From Salegentibacter echinorum (GTDB lineage Bacteria; Bacteroidota; Bacteroidia; Flavobacteriales; Flavobacteriaceae), in assembly GCF_900129445.1 (NCBI RefSeq), contig NZ_FQVT01000012.1, forward strand, positions 1 to 64,000: 64,000 nt of DNA, given 5' to 3'. The notes beneath the pieces were generated by a model that saw nothing but the letters and a program-made list of their open reading frames with translations, was not told where the DNA came from and ran no database searches. Every line of letters starts with the position of its first letter. The first letter of the stretch is position 1. Below are positions 24,691-33,714 of the stretch, one piece after another. Position numbers and translations under genes: made by a program.

Positions 24691-27600
24691 TGTTTTATTT
24701 AAACTCCCATACCTGGTACTCGTTGCGCTACGGAACTTTTTCTGTAGAAAAGCTCTGTGAACTTGCCCGAGATTTTAAAGTAAGACATCTCGCGCTTACC
24801 GATATTAATAACACTTCGGCCTGTCTTAATTTTATAAAAATAGCTTCAGGATTTGGTATAAACCCGTTGGTGGGTATCGATTTTAGAAATGGCGCCGAGC
24901 AACAATATGTGGGCATCGCAAAGAATAACCAGGGATTTCTTCAGCTTAATGAACATCTATCCTATAAATTACATAAAAAGGAAACTTTTAATTTTGAAGC
25001 ACCGCCATTGCCAGACTGTTTTATTATCTATCCGTTTGAGCAGATTTTAGCGCATAAGAAAACCAGCTTTAAAGCCAATGAATTTATAGGGATTTCGGTA
25101 GAAAGTCTTCGGAAGCTTAAGTTTTCAGAATATTTAGCATTTAAAGAAAAGTTGATGCTGCAGCAAACACTTAGCTTTAGAAATAAGCGGGATTTTAATG
25201 CGCACCGGTTGCTAAGAGCCATAGACAATAATACTTTGCTCAGTAAACTTCCAGAAACAGAGCAGGGCGATTATTCTCAAAGGGTTTTACCTTTAAAAAC
25301 AATTAAAAAAGCCTTTCAGGATTATCCTTATATTTTAGAAAATACGCAAAAGCTAGTGGATAGTTGCGAGGTGAAATTTAAGTTTGGTAAAACCCAAAAC
25401 CGAAACCTACAGGTTGTAGAAAACAGTGTACAGGAAGATGTGGCCAGGTTAAAAAAGCTTTGTAAAGACAGGTTGCCTGCGCGCTATCCAGAAGCCGATG
25501 CAAAAGTATATGAACGGGTAGAAAAAGAGCTTAAGGCGATTATCAAGCTGGGTTTTGTTTCCTATTTTTTAATCAATTATGATATTGTGCAGTACGCCCG
25601 CTCCAAAAACTTTCCGTTTATTGGCCGGGGGAGTGGTGCCAACTCGATTATTGCTTATATTATTGGGATTACCAATGTAGATCCCATTGAGTTAGATCTA
25701 TATTTTGAGCGTTTTATTAACGAAAACCGGAGTTCGCCACCAGATTTTGACATCGATTTTTCCTGGAAAGATCGCAACGAGGTAACCCGATTTATTTTTG
25801 AAAACTATGAACATACTGCGCTTATGGGAACTTATGTTACCTTTAAACGCCGTGCGGTTGCCAGGGAGTTAGGAAAGGTTTTTGGCCTGCCAAAAGAGAA
25901 TATTGATAAACTTTCTGCCGGTTTTTTTAATTTTTCTGAATTGGATCAACTAGAGCAATTGGTGCTAAGATATAGTGCGTTAATTGAAGGTTTTCCCAAT
26001 TATTTAAGTGTGCATTCTGGTGGAATTTTAATTCTGAATGATTCAGTTTTTAATTATGCTGCTACTTTTTTGCCGCCCAAGGGGTTTCAAACTATGCAGA
26101 TAGATATGAATATTGCTGAAGAAGTAGGCATTCATAAGTTTGATATTCTTGCCCAACGAGGACTCTCAAAAATCACCGATGCAATAGCGCTAGTAAAGGA
26201 AAATCAGCCACAGGCTAAGCTTGAAGATATTGAAAATGTTTCAGTCTTTAAAAATGATCCTGAAATCAATAATCTCCTAAAAACGGGGGATTGTATGGGG
26301 GTTTTTTATGTGGAATCCCCGGCAATGCGCGGCTTGCTTACTAAGCTGCAAACCGATAATTATTTAAACCTGGTAGCGGCCAGTTCTATAATTAGGCCAG
26401 GGATTTCCAGCGGTGGGATGAAAGAAGAGTATATTAAACGCCACAGGGATCCACAACGTAGAAAGCAGGGGCATCCTGTGATGCTGGAGATTATGGGTGA
26501 TACTTATGGGATTATGGTGTACCAGGAAGATGTGATGAAAGTGGCCCATAAGTTCGCGGGACTCAGTTTTGAGGATGCCGATGTGCTGCGCCGGGGGATG
26601 AGTGGTAAGAAAACTTCTAAAGGACAAATGCAGCGAATTGAAGCAAAATTTAGAAATAATTGTATTCAGAAGAAATACGATAAGAAAATTATAGATGAGG
26701 TTTGGGAACAAATATCCTCTTTTGCAGGATATGCTTTTCCGAAGGGACACTCGGCTTCCTATGCTATAGAAAGTTACCAGAGCTTGTATTTAAAAAGGTA
26801 TTTTCCGCTGGAGTTTATGGTTGCAGCCTTGAATAATGGCGGTGGATTTTATAATTTGGAAACTTATATTCAGGAGATAAGAAAATGTGGAGGGCGTGTA
26901 CATCCTCCCTGTATTAATAAAAGTGACCATCCCAATGTGATCTATGGGAAGGATATCTACTTAGGACTGGGTTATATTAAAGAGCTGGAAACGAAGACCA
27001 TTCAACATATCCTGGAAAATCGGCAGTTTTTTGGGAGATTTAAGTCTTTTAATGATTTTATAGACCGAATAAATATTTCGATAGACCAGCTGAGTTTATT
27101 GTTGAAAATAAATGCCTTTCGGTTTACGGGCATCGATAAACATCATTTGATCTGGAAAGCACATTTTAAATTACAGGGCTCAAAACCAGAGACCAATCAG
27201 GAAAAATTGTTTACTACGCCTACAAAAGATTTTAAATTGCCCGAGTTTAAATATTCTGAACTCGTGGAAGCTTTTGACCAGATGCAGCTTTTAGGATTTT
27301 CGCTTTCCAATCAATTTAAATTATTAAAACATCCTATTCAAAAATCGGTGCGGGCCAAAGAGTTGAAAAACTATATTGACCGGGAAATAACGATTTATGG
27401 TGATTTGATAACCGTTAAAAAAACCGGCACCTCAAACGGAAAATATATGTATTTTGGGACATTTTATGATGTGGAAAATGAGGTTTTTGATACCGTTCAA
27501 TTCTCAAAAATTGCCGCAAAATTTCCGCTACGTAGCAAAGGTATTTATAAATGCCGGGGCGTGGTAAAAAATGATCTGGGCTATATTTCTATCGCGATAA

Positions 27601-27698
27601 ACCAAATTTCCCGGGAAGAAACCTTAAGTGACCCCAGGTTAGTAGATAATTATGGGAAATTTGCTTTAGGTTCAAATTCTCATAAATTTCAAGAATAA
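24690..27698 (+). CDS. C-family DNA polymerase III alpha-like (second, DnaE-type)
   Basis: Family-C DNA polymerase of 1002 aa, clearly shorter than the replicative Bacteroidota DnaE (about 1,400-1,500). It has an N-terminal PHP domain (about 1-200), palm and fingers with the catalytic PDFDIDFSWKD motif (about 350) and GRGSGANSIIAYIIG, HSGG, GMSGKK and HSASYAIESYQSLYLKRYFP blocks, a helix-hairpin-helix region and a C-terminal OB-fold-like part (ITIYGDLITVKKTG). The PHP metal site is degenerate: the canonical TDH after the second strand reads TDI, so proofreading is unlikely. Coupling to dinB suggests a translesion role like DnaE2. Confidence 0.92.
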   Translation: MFYLNSHTWYSLRYGTFSVEKLCELARDFKVRHLALTDINNTSACLNFIKIASGFGINPLVGIDFRNGAEQQYVGIAKNNQGFLQLNEHLSYKLHKKETFNFEAPPLPDCFIIYPFEQILAHKKTSFKANEFIGISVESLRKLKFSEYLAFKEKLMLQQTLSFRNKRDFNAHRLLRAIDNNTLLSKLPETEQGDYSQRVLPLKTIKKAFQDYPYILENTQKLVDSCEVKFKFGKTQNRNLQVVENSVQEDVARLKKLCKDRLPARYPEADAKVYERVEKELKAIIKLGFVSYFLINYDIVQYARSKNFPFIGRGSGANSIIAYIIGITNVDPIELDLYFERFINENRSSPPDFDIDFSWKDRNEVTRFIFENYEHTALMGTYVTFKRRAVARELGKVFGLPKENIDKLSAGFFNFSELDQLEQLVLRYSALIEGFPNYLSVHSGGILILNDSVFNYAATFLPPKGFQTMQIDMNIAEEVGIHKFDILAQRGLSKITDAIALVKENQPQAKLEDIENVSVFKNDPEINNLLKTGDCMGVFYVESPAMRGLLTKLQTDNYLNLVAASSIIRPGISSGGMKEEYIKRHRDPQRRKQGHPVMLEIMGDTYGIMVYQEDVMKVAHKFAGLSFEDADVLRRGMSGKKTSKGQMQRIEAKFRNNCIQKKYDKKIIDEVWEQISSFAGYAFPKGHSASYAIESYQSLYLKRYFPLEFMVAALNNGGGFYNLETYIQEIRKCGGRVHPPCINKSDHPNVIYGKDIYLGLGYIKELETKTIQHILENRQFFGRFKSFNDFIDRINISIDQLSLLLKINAFRFTGIDKHHLIWKAHFKLQGSKPETNQEKLFTTPTKDFKLPEFKYSELVEAFDQMQLLGFSLSNQFKLLKHPIQKSVRAKELKNYIDREITIYGDLITVKKTGTSNGKYMYFGTFYDVENEVFDTVQFSKIAAKFPLRSKGIYKCRGVVKNDLGYISIAINQISREETLSDPRLVDNYGKFALGSNSHKFQE

Positions 27699-27907
27699 CA
27701 CCAACTTAGTTTTGTAGAGTAGCAAAGAAAACGAAGTTGCTTTTTTATTCCATGAAAATAGAGCGCAAAAAGAACGAATTTGAATGCTCCACTACTTGGC
27801 TGAATTGGTGTAAGCTCTACAACAATAAAGTTTCTTAATTTCTGGTTCTCAGGATTTTCTTTAACCGGGGAATAGTGGTTTTAAATATCACCTAACTAAA
27901 CCATTAT

Positions 27908-28468
27908 TTAAACTTCTTTGACAAAAATTTTTCTTGAAACAGCAGTTTCAATAAGTCTATCAAGTTTTTCTGTATAAAACCCTGAAATTGCACCTTCTTT
28001 CTCTGTATCCATAAGTTCTTTACGAGCTACGGGAACACTATATGGTAATGACCAGGCTCTTAAAGCTTTAGAAATATTTTCCATTGCATTTATTCCATTC
28101 ATCGCTTGAACACCATCTGCCCAACAAATTGTTGCCACTTTCTTGTCTGTTAGATAAGGTTTTGGTAATCGAGATGTAGTTTCCAGCCAGTCCAAACAAT
28201 TTTTCATCGCACCGGGAATGCTTCCGTGATATAAAGGAGCTAGCCAAAAGTGAGTATCTGCTGCAAGAAATTGTTCTGTCATATTCTTTACAGTTTGAGG
28301 TGTCTCAGGAAATGAGAAATCCAACATGGGGATAGCTTCTTGTGACAGATTAAAAACTGTAGTTTCAATATTCTTTTCTTTTAATCTTTTCAATAGATAG
28401 TTTGAGATTATACTTGCTGTAGAGTTAGCTCCACTTTCAACACTTCCAATAAATATTATTACTTTCAC
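27908..28468 (-). CDS. NADPH-dependent FMN reductase / flavodoxin-fold protein
   Basis: Cytosolic flavoprotein of the FMN_red superfamily (186 aa, normal length). The N-terminal beta strand and phosphate loop read KVIIFIGSVESGANST; the flavin-contact segments are WLAPLYHGSIPGAMKNCLDWL and VATICWADGVQAMNGINAMEN. The start is a GTG overlapping the stop of a small upstream frame (GTGA). Such proteins reduce quinones, azo dyes or iron via NAD(P)H; the substrate cannot be read from the sequence. Confidence 0.82.
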   Translation of the reverse strand: MKVIIFIGSVESGANSTASIISNYLLKRLKEKNIETTVFNLSQEAIPMLDFSFPETPQTVKNMTEQFLAADTHFWLAPLYHGSIPGAMKNCLDWLETTSRLPKPYLTDKKVATICWADGVQAMNGINAMENISKALRAWSLPYSVPVARKELMDTEKEGAISGFYTEKLDRLIETAVSRKIFVKEV

Positions 28469-28668
28469 AAAATACGTTTTAGATAATTTCTAAATTCAAT
28501 TAGCTCAACAAAAACCAGGGGATTAAATAAGCTATAATTCCAAAGCCAAGTATATAAAAAATAAAGGATAAACCCTACTAATATTTGAATATGGATAGTT
28601 ATCATATCAATTAGTATTACGGTTTTAGCTGATTTGCTCCAGGATTTATTAAGTGAAAATCTAAACAA
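28465..28668 (-). CDS. small membrane ORF, probably a truncated cytochrome-b-like protein
   Basis: A 67-residue frame with one strong membrane segment (IHIQILVGFILYFLYTWLW). The block SAKTVILIDMITIHIQILVG resembles the middle of an about 150-aa Bacteroidota membrane protein family (THIQLLVGLILYF pattern), whose later helices are absent. The stop overlaps the GTG of the next gene, so it may serve mainly as a translated leader, or be a decaying remnant. The function is unknown. Confidence 0.4.
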   Translation of the reverse strand: MFRFSLNKSWSKSAKTVILIDMITIHIQILVGFILYFLYTWLWNYSLFNPLVFVELIEFRNYLKRIL

Positions 28669-28682
28669 GCAATATAATTAAA

Positions 28683-28950
28683 ATTGAACTCCAATGGCGT
28701 GCAAAACCTTATAATTGATTTGTTGTAAAACCTTGATATAGTAGAATTCTTATAGATTTTTTGTATTTAGGATTTACATTTTGATTCAGCTGAAATTACC
28801 GATTTTTAAATTAGAAAGGTCTTGACTGCGCTCGACCTGGCATAAAACATCGTTTTTTAGTAAATTATAATGTCACTTCGAGCGCAGTCGAGAAGTTTTT
28901 CTATGAATTGTTTAGTTTTATAATTATTTAGGACGTTATTAGTTGAACTT
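28683..28950 (+). repeat. dispersed repeat R1, copy 1 (inverted partner at 32540-32822)
   Basis: About 270 bases, nearly filling a 451-base gene-free stretch, match the reverse complement of 32540-32822, including ATTGATTTG-TGTAAAACC, GTAGAATTCTTATAG, TGAAATTACCGATTTTT and TAATGTCACTTCGAGCGC. Its core is a hairpin, CTTGACTGCGCTCGA (28821-28835) against TCGAGCGCAGTCGAG (28878-28892), with one G-T pair. The segment 29033-29094 beyond it is another decayed repeat, shared with 13026-13080. Confidence 0.85.
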
Positions 28951-29119
28951 ATTTAAACTTTTCCTCTTGAAGTGAAATTTAGCGAGTTTTTACTTATTTG
29001 AAGGCTTTTTTGAGGGTACAGTCCCGAAATTTCTGGGCTATGGAAGGATAAAAGAACAAAAAATCGACGTAGAAAAAGGAGTTTTTCAGTCTAAAAAATT
29101 CAAAATCTTTAAAACTAGC

Positions 29120-30169
29120 CTAAACCGAAACTTCTTCCTCTTTTATGTAATTTGCGATATATTCGGCGTCTTTTTTTATTCCGCCTAAAGTGGCAGATCC
29201 ACGCGTGTGCAGCCAGGGTAAACCAATAAAGTAAAGTCCTTTTATATTACTAATGCCCCGGTCGTGTTTGGGATAGCCGTCTTTAGTGAGTTCCAGGCCA
29301 TCAATCCAGGAAAAGTTTGGTCGGTAACCGGTGGCCCAAATAATGTTTTTTAGATCGTGAATTTCCCTGGTTTCGGTGACAATGGTTTTACCTTCAGCAT
29401 TTATGGTATTTCCAACGGGTTTCACATTGTCCCTCTTGAGAATTCCCTTTACATCGGTGCCAATAACCGGCTGTCGCGATTTAATTATTTTACGACCTAT
29501 CCAGGATTTTCGGCTAAAACTTAGAAATCCGGTTTTGGTAAACCACCACCATAGGGTTTTACCCAATATTTCCTGTGGTAATACCTGTACATCTGTAGCT
29601 CCTGAAAAATATGTGATTCTCTCAGAATCTGAAATTTCATCTAATATTTGAAATCCGGAATCCCCGGCACCTACCACCATTGCAGCACCTTCCTGTAATT
29701 GCTGCGGATTTTTATAAAAATTACTGTGAATTTGAAAAATGTCTTCAGAGATCTTTTTAGAAAAAGAGGGGGTGTAGGGTATATGGAAGGGTCCGGTAGC
29801 AATAACCAAATTCCTGGTTTTTAATGTTCCGTTTTCGTGTTTTAGCGTAAAAATTCCCTGCTCTTTGTGAACACTGCTAATTAAGGTGTTCAGCTGAAGT
29901 TGAATATTAAATCGCTTTGCATATTGCTTAAAATAATTGGCAACCTCTTCCTTATTGGGATAATAACCTTTTTTTGCCGGAAAATCCATTCCCGGTAAGT
30001 TGTTAAATTCTGAAGGAGTAAATAGTGTTAAAGAATCCCAGCGGTTTAACCAGGATGCGCCAACTTCATCCTCCTTATCGACTACCAGATAATTTTTTCC
30101 TAATTTATCAAGATAGTAAGCCATAGAAAGTCCGGCCTGGGCGGCACCAATAACAACAAAATCTAACAT
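29120..30169 (-). CDS. flavin-containing monooxygenase-like NAD(P)/FAD oxidoreductase
   Basis: CzcO/YUCCA-like flavoprotein of 349 aa. The FAD-binding dinucleotide fold is at the N-terminus (FVVIGAAQAGLSMAYYL, a GxxxxG variant, followed by VVDKEDEVGASWLNRWDSL). A second, NADPH-binding fold starts at about residue 163 (AAMVVGAGDSGFQI), and ATGYRPN is the late family motif. Substrates in this family range from amines to ketones (Baeyer-Villiger) and cannot be assigned. A -7-like element, TATCTTTG on the minus strand (30183-30190), lies 13 bases upstream of the ATG. The gene lies within the block bounded by two inverted R1 repeats. Confidence 0.85.
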   Translation of the reverse strand: MLDFVVIGAAQAGLSMAYYLDKLGKNYLVVDKEDEVGASWLNRWDSLTLFTPSEFNNLPGMDFPAKKGYYPNKEEVANYFKQYAKRFNIQLQLNTLISSVHKEQGIFTLKHENGTLKTRNLVIATGPFHIPYTPSFSKKISEDIFQIHSNFYKNPQQLQEGAAMVVGAGDSGFQILDEISDSERITYFSGATDVQVLPQEILGKTLWWWFTKTGFLSFSRKSWIGRKIIKSRQPVIGTDVKGILKRDNVKPVGNTINAEGKTIVTETREIHDLKNIIWATGYRPNFSWIDGLELTKDGYPKHDRGISNIKGLYFIGLPWLHTRGSATLGGIKKDAEYIANYIKEEEVSV

Positions 30170-30513
30170 TCAATTTTTTTTGCAAAGATAGGTTTTTTGA
30201 ATAAATAAGAAGTTCATTCTGTGAGTTTTAGACCGTGTTAACCTGCATTATTCAAGGTTATTAATTAATTTTTCTAATTGCGCGGGTTAACCCCGACTTA
30301 GTTGTACCTATTTTTGAGTATCAAAAATATTGGTAAAACTTAGTCGCAGTATAGCAACGAGGTCAATCTGGTCAATATTTCGGGTTCAGACTTTATACAA
30401 CAGGATAGAAGAATTTCTCCTGAAGTTTTTTAGATGTAAAGCATCCTTTAATTATCGTTTTTATAAGGATTTAAAACTATTAAATGCAGCAAAAATTCTT
30501 AATTTTAAAAATT
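30170..30513. other. divergent spacer upstream of monooxygenase and creatininase
   Basis: No gene is seen. Near the left end the minus-strand TATCTTTG (30183-30190) matches the TAnnTTTG -7 box and should drive the monooxygenase. The AT-rich remainder should hold the promoter of the creatininase operon; no clear pair is seen there. Confidence 0.4.
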
Positions 30514-31287
30514 ATGGAAAAACAGATAAAACCTTATGTGCTGGCCGATACTAATTGGAAGCACGTAAAAGACGAGGAGTTTAGTGTCGCTATTTTACCC
30601 TGGGGCGCTACCGAAGCTCACAATTACCACTTACCTTATGCCACAGATAATATTTTGGCCGAGGAAGCTGCCATAAGATCGGCAGGAAAGGCCTGGGAAC
30701 AACAAGCTAAAGCCGTTGTTTTACCCTGTATTCCTTTTGGAGTGAATACGGGACAAATGGATGTAAAACTTTGTATGAATTTTAATCCCTCAACCCAGTA
30801 TGCCATCTTAAAAGATGTCGCGCAGGTTTTGCAAAAACACGGTATAAATAAGTTGGTGATCTTAAATGCTCACGGTGGCAACAACTTTAAACAAATGATT
30901 AGGGAGTTAAGCCTGGAGTATCCAAAGTTATTTGCCTGTTCTGTAAACTGGTGGCAAACAACAGATGCAAAACCTTATTTTAAGGAGCCGGGTGATCACG
31001 CCGGGGAGTTGGAAACTGCCGCCATTATGCACCTACGGCCGCAGCTTGTTCTGCCGCTTGAAGAAGCCGGTACCGGTAAAGCAAAGGAATTTAAAATAAC
31101 CGCTCTACGGGAAGGTTGGGCAAGCGCACAACGCGAGTGGACTCAAGTCACTAAAGATACCGGGGTTGGAAATCCCAAAGCGGCAACTGCCGAAAAAGGT
31201 GAAGTTTTCTTTGAAAAGTCCACCGATTTAATTGCAGAATTTCTGCAGGAATTGCACGAAGCAGATCTTAAAGATATGTATCACTAA
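30514..31287 (+). CDS. creatininase-family amidohydrolase
   Basis: Metal-dependent amidohydrolase of the creatininase fold. Metal and catalytic motifs are visible: LPWGATEAHNYHLPYATDN (Glu and His ligands), LVILNAHGGNN and DHAGELETAAIMHLRP. The ATG at 30514 is favoured over one ten codons upstream because family members start just before this point. At 257 aa it has the normal length. Members hydrolyse cyclic amides or formamides, including creatinine and cofactor-biosynthesis intermediates; the substrate here is unknown. Its stop overlaps the start of a CidA/LrgA gene, with LrgB next, an unexpected but tight three-gene operon. Confidence 0.87.
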   Translation: MEKQIKPYVLADTNWKHVKDEEFSVAILPWGATEAHNYHLPYATDNILAEEAAIRSAGKAWEQQAKAVVLPCIPFGVNTGQMDVKLCMNFNPSTQYAILKDVAQVLQKHGINKLVILNAHGGNNFKQMIRELSLEYPKLFACSVNWWQTTDAKPYFKEPGDHAGELETAAIMHLRPQLVLPLEEAGTGKAKEFKITALREGWASAQREWTQVTKDTGVGNPKAATAEKGEVFFEKSTDLIAEFLQELHEADLKDMYH

Positions 31288-31619
31288 TGCTTAAATCTTT
31301 AGTTTATATTTTCGGATTTTTATTTTTAGGAGAGACCATCACCTATTTTTTTGAAATGCCAATTACCGGGAATATTCTTGGCATGATCCTCATTTTTCTA
31401 GCACTGCGTTTTAAAATCATCAAATTAAAAGATGTAAAACCTGCTTCAGATAAATTGATGAAATACTTAATCCTATTTTTTATTCCCTATGGCGTGGGCT
31501 TAATGACGCACTTTGATATCATTGCCAATTATTGGGTGCCAATATCAGTAGCAATTATTGCCAGTACAGCGTTTGCCCTTTATGTGACTGCAATTATTAT
31601 GGAAAAATTTGGTAAGTGA
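31287..31619 (+). CDS. CidA/LrgA-family membrane protein
   Basis: Small holin-like membrane protein of 110 aa with four hydrophobic helices (from VYIFGFLFLGETITYFF to SVAIIASTAFALYVTAII). The conserved PITGNILGMILIFLAL segment and an ITHFD-like MTHFD after the third helix identify the LrgA/CidA family. In other bacteria LrgA/LrgB pairs transport small organic acids such as pyruvate or glycolate, or influence lysis. It overlaps both neighbours by one base (ATG/TAA and TGATG), so it is strictly co-translated with creatininase and LrgB. Confidence 0.88.
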   Translation: MLKSLVYIFGFLFLGETITYFFEMPITGNILGMILIFLALRFKIIKLKDVKPASDKLMKYLILFFIPYGVGLMTHFDIIANYWVPISVAIIASTAFALYVTAIIMEKFGK

Positions 31620-32311
31620 TGCAGGAATTTTTTCAATTACCGGTATTTGGAGTGTTAATAAGTATAAGCGCTTATATGGGCGCAGAAAAGCTTCAGAAGA
31701 AATTTAACTATCCGTTTTTCAACCCCGTATTAATCGCTATCCTTTTTATCATCGGGTTTCTTCTCGTTTTTAATATTGATTTTGAAACTTACAATCGAGG
31801 TGGTAAGTATATTAGCTTCTTTTTAGGACCTTCTATTGTTGCTTTAGGAGTATTTTTTTATGAAAAATATGAAGAGGTGAAACAAAATCTAAAAGTGTTC
31901 CTAATCACGGTTTTTATAGGCGGAATAAGCGGTGTGTTAAGCGTAGTATTGATACTCTATTTATTACAAGCTCCAGATTTCCTTATAAAATCCCTCGCAG
32001 CAAAATCGGTCACCACGCCTATTGCCATAGAGATTAGCAGGCTTATTGAAGGTGTACCTGAAGTTACTGCCGGGGTAGTGCTTGCTGCCGGGGTTTTTGG
32101 CAATGCCTTTGGTCCTTTTTTACTGAAGAAATTAGGGATTAAAAGTAAGATCGCAATAGGAACTGCGCTTGGGACAACTTCACACGGAATCGGGACTGCA
32201 AGGGCTTTTGAAGAAGGTAAACTGCCGGGAGTTTACAGTGGGCTCGCTATGTGCGTAAATGGAATAATTACCGCATTAATCACTCCATATTTGCTGGAAT
32301 TGTTTCTTTAA
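31619..32311 (+). CDS. LrgB/CidB-family membrane protein
   Basis: Larger partner of LrgA: six or more membrane helices across 231 aa, with the family signatures LAAKSVTTPIAIEISRLIEG, VTAGVVLAAGVFGNAFGP and ALGTTSHGIGTARAFEEG. The ATG inside the LrgA stop codon (TGATG) is taken as the start. LrgAB-type complexes move small carboxylates in other bacteria. Here the link to a creatininase suggests either uptake of an amidohydrolase substrate or export of its acid product (inference). No regulator of the LytTR type, the usual companion, is present in the window. Confidence 0.9.
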   Translation: MQEFFQLPVFGVLISISAYMGAEKLQKKFNYPFFNPVLIAILFIIGFLLVFNIDFETYNRGGKYISFFLGPSIVALGVFFYEKYEEVKQNLKVFLITVFIGGISGVLSVVLILYLLQAPDFLIKSLAAKSVTTPIAIEISRLIEGVPEVTAGVVLAAGVFGNAFGPFLLKKLGIKSKIAIGTALGTTSHGIGTARAFEEGKLPGVYSGLAMCVNGIITALITPYLLELFL

Positions 32312-32539
32312 AAATCATTGATGTCCGATAAAAATATAACTAATTAGCATGTTCTCTTTTATAGCAAAGCCCAAAAGCGATTTCATAATTATCCACCTTG
32401 CTATTAGAAATCTTTACGAAAAAGAGTTAATTGAAGAATATCACTTATGAAAAAAGTTGGATTCTCAGTTAGTTAGAGTTTAGTCTTTTCTCTTTTTTCT
32501 TGCAGCGAAGCGATCTTGTTTCTTTACCGGACAATAGTG

Positions 32540-32822
32540 TTTAAAAATAAATATCTTGAACCAATAACGTTCTAAATAATTATAAAGCTAAAAAGTTCAT
32601 AGAAAAACTTCTCGACTGCGCTCGAAGTGACATTATAATTACTAAAAAACAATGTCTTATGTCTGGTCGAGCGCAGTCGAGACCTCCTTAATTGAAAAAA
32701 ATCGGTAATTTCAGTTGAATCAAAAATTAAGTCCTTTAATTCAAAAAACTATAAGAATTCTACGATAATATGGTTTTACAGCAAATCAATAATAACGTTA
32801 AAGACGCCATTGACTTTGAACT
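32540..32822 (-). repeat. dispersed repeat R1, copy 2 (inverted)
   Basis: Reverse-complement copy of 28683-28950. Its central hairpin is perfect, CTCGACTGCGCTCGA (32611-32625) with TCGAGCGCAGTCGAG (32667-32681). It occupies most of the 762-base gene-free stretch after lrgB. The preceding ACCGGACAATAGTG segment (about 32527-32540) resembles 27862-27877, so more than one repeat family is nested here. No gene is seen in 32312-32539 or 32823-33073. Confidence 0.85.
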
Positions 32823-33073
32823 TAAAACTTTAAACCAAATACTGACATTTGTCATATTTTTCAGCGGCTGTTGAGCTTATCTTTGGGGAAAGAATTTATG
32901 AGTAGAGTTTCGCTTCCTCAAAAAGAAGAAAGTTTGAATTAGCCGTGAAAACCATCTTCAAGTGAATACGATTAAAGAAGCGAGTGGCTGTCTTTGCAGC
33001 TAAATTTTGTTGTTAAAAAGACTGTTTGGAATGTAGATGCGTTAGTTGGGAAATATGTTCTTAACAGTCTTTT

Positions 33074-33571
33074 TTAAAATAAAAACGCTCTAAATTCCCA
33101 GGCTTTATAGCTAAAAAATACAAGGAAGCCAATTGCTACCACAAACTCCATAAATGTAGAGGCCAATAACCCTATAAAAGAGCCATAAGCAGCTTTCATC
33201 GCTTTTTTAGAGTTTGCTTTATTCAGGATTTCCCCTACAAAAGCACCTACAAACGCGCCTATAATTATGCCTAAGGGTATGGGAAGAAAAATGCCAATGA
33301 TTAGGCCTATAGTTGCGCCCCACATTCCGGTTTTGCTGCCGCCATATCTTTTGGTGCCCATTGCAGGAATAATAATTTGCATCGCATAAATTATTACTGC
33401 CAAAATTAAAGAAATACCCAAAACCCAGTAATTTATGGGAACCGATGGTGCTAAATAGAGTAGTAACAACCCTAACCAGCTAAAAGGTACCCCGGGCAAC
33501 ACCGGTAAAAAACTTCCCAAAACCCCCAGGATTGTTAATACTGCTCCCAGAATAAATAAAATAAGATCCAT
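33074..33571 (-). CDS. DUF456 membrane protein
   Basis: Highly hydrophobic 165-aa inner-membrane protein of the DUF456 family. The N-terminal LGVLGSFLPVLPGVPFSWLGLLLLY is the diagnostic segment. The middle alternates glycine-rich helices (MGTKRYGGSKTGMWGATIGLIIGIF, IIIGAFVGAFVGEIL) that resemble glycine-zipper membrane segments. The function is not known for the family. It is transcribed away from the blaI-type gene; a minus-strand TATCTTTG at 33594-33601 matches the -7 box and lies 22 bases upstream of its ATG. Confidence 0.85.
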   Translation of the reverse strand: MDLILFILGAVLTILGVLGSFLPVLPGVPFSWLGLLLLYLAPSVPINYWVLGISLILAVIIYAMQIIIPAMGTKRYGGSKTGMWGATIGLIIGIFLPIPLGIIIGAFVGAFVGEILNKANSKKAMKAAYGSFIGLLASTFMEFVVAIGFLVFFSYKAWEFRAFLF

Positions 33572-33620
33572 AGTTATGCTGCTTGTATTTCTTCAAAGAT
33601 AATGGTTTCAGAAAATATTT

Positions 33621-33664
33621 TAAACTAAATCATTAGGTTAAACTAAACATTTAGTTTATATTTG
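33621..33664 (+). promoter_or_regulatory. BlaI-type operator overlapping -7 promoter box
   Basis: A perfect palindrome, TAAACTAAA (33639-33647) and TTTAGTTTA (33650-33658) separated by CA, overlaps the -7 element TATATTTG (33657-33664). An extra half-site TAAACTAAA lies at 33621-33629. It sits 50 bases upstream of the BlaI-type repressor gene, which is where an autoregulatory operator is expected. The palindrome is direct observation; repressor binding is inference. Confidence 0.7.
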
Positions 33665-33714
33665 TAATCTAAAGTTCAAAGTTCTGGAATTGACAGAAAT
33701 AACATATAGATATT

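Noticed and set aside
28465-28668. Antitoxin or toxin partner of the FMN reductase
   Set aside because: The small frame is hydrophobic and resembles a truncated membrane protein, and the neighbour is a flavoprotein, so a toxin-antitoxin pair is not supported.
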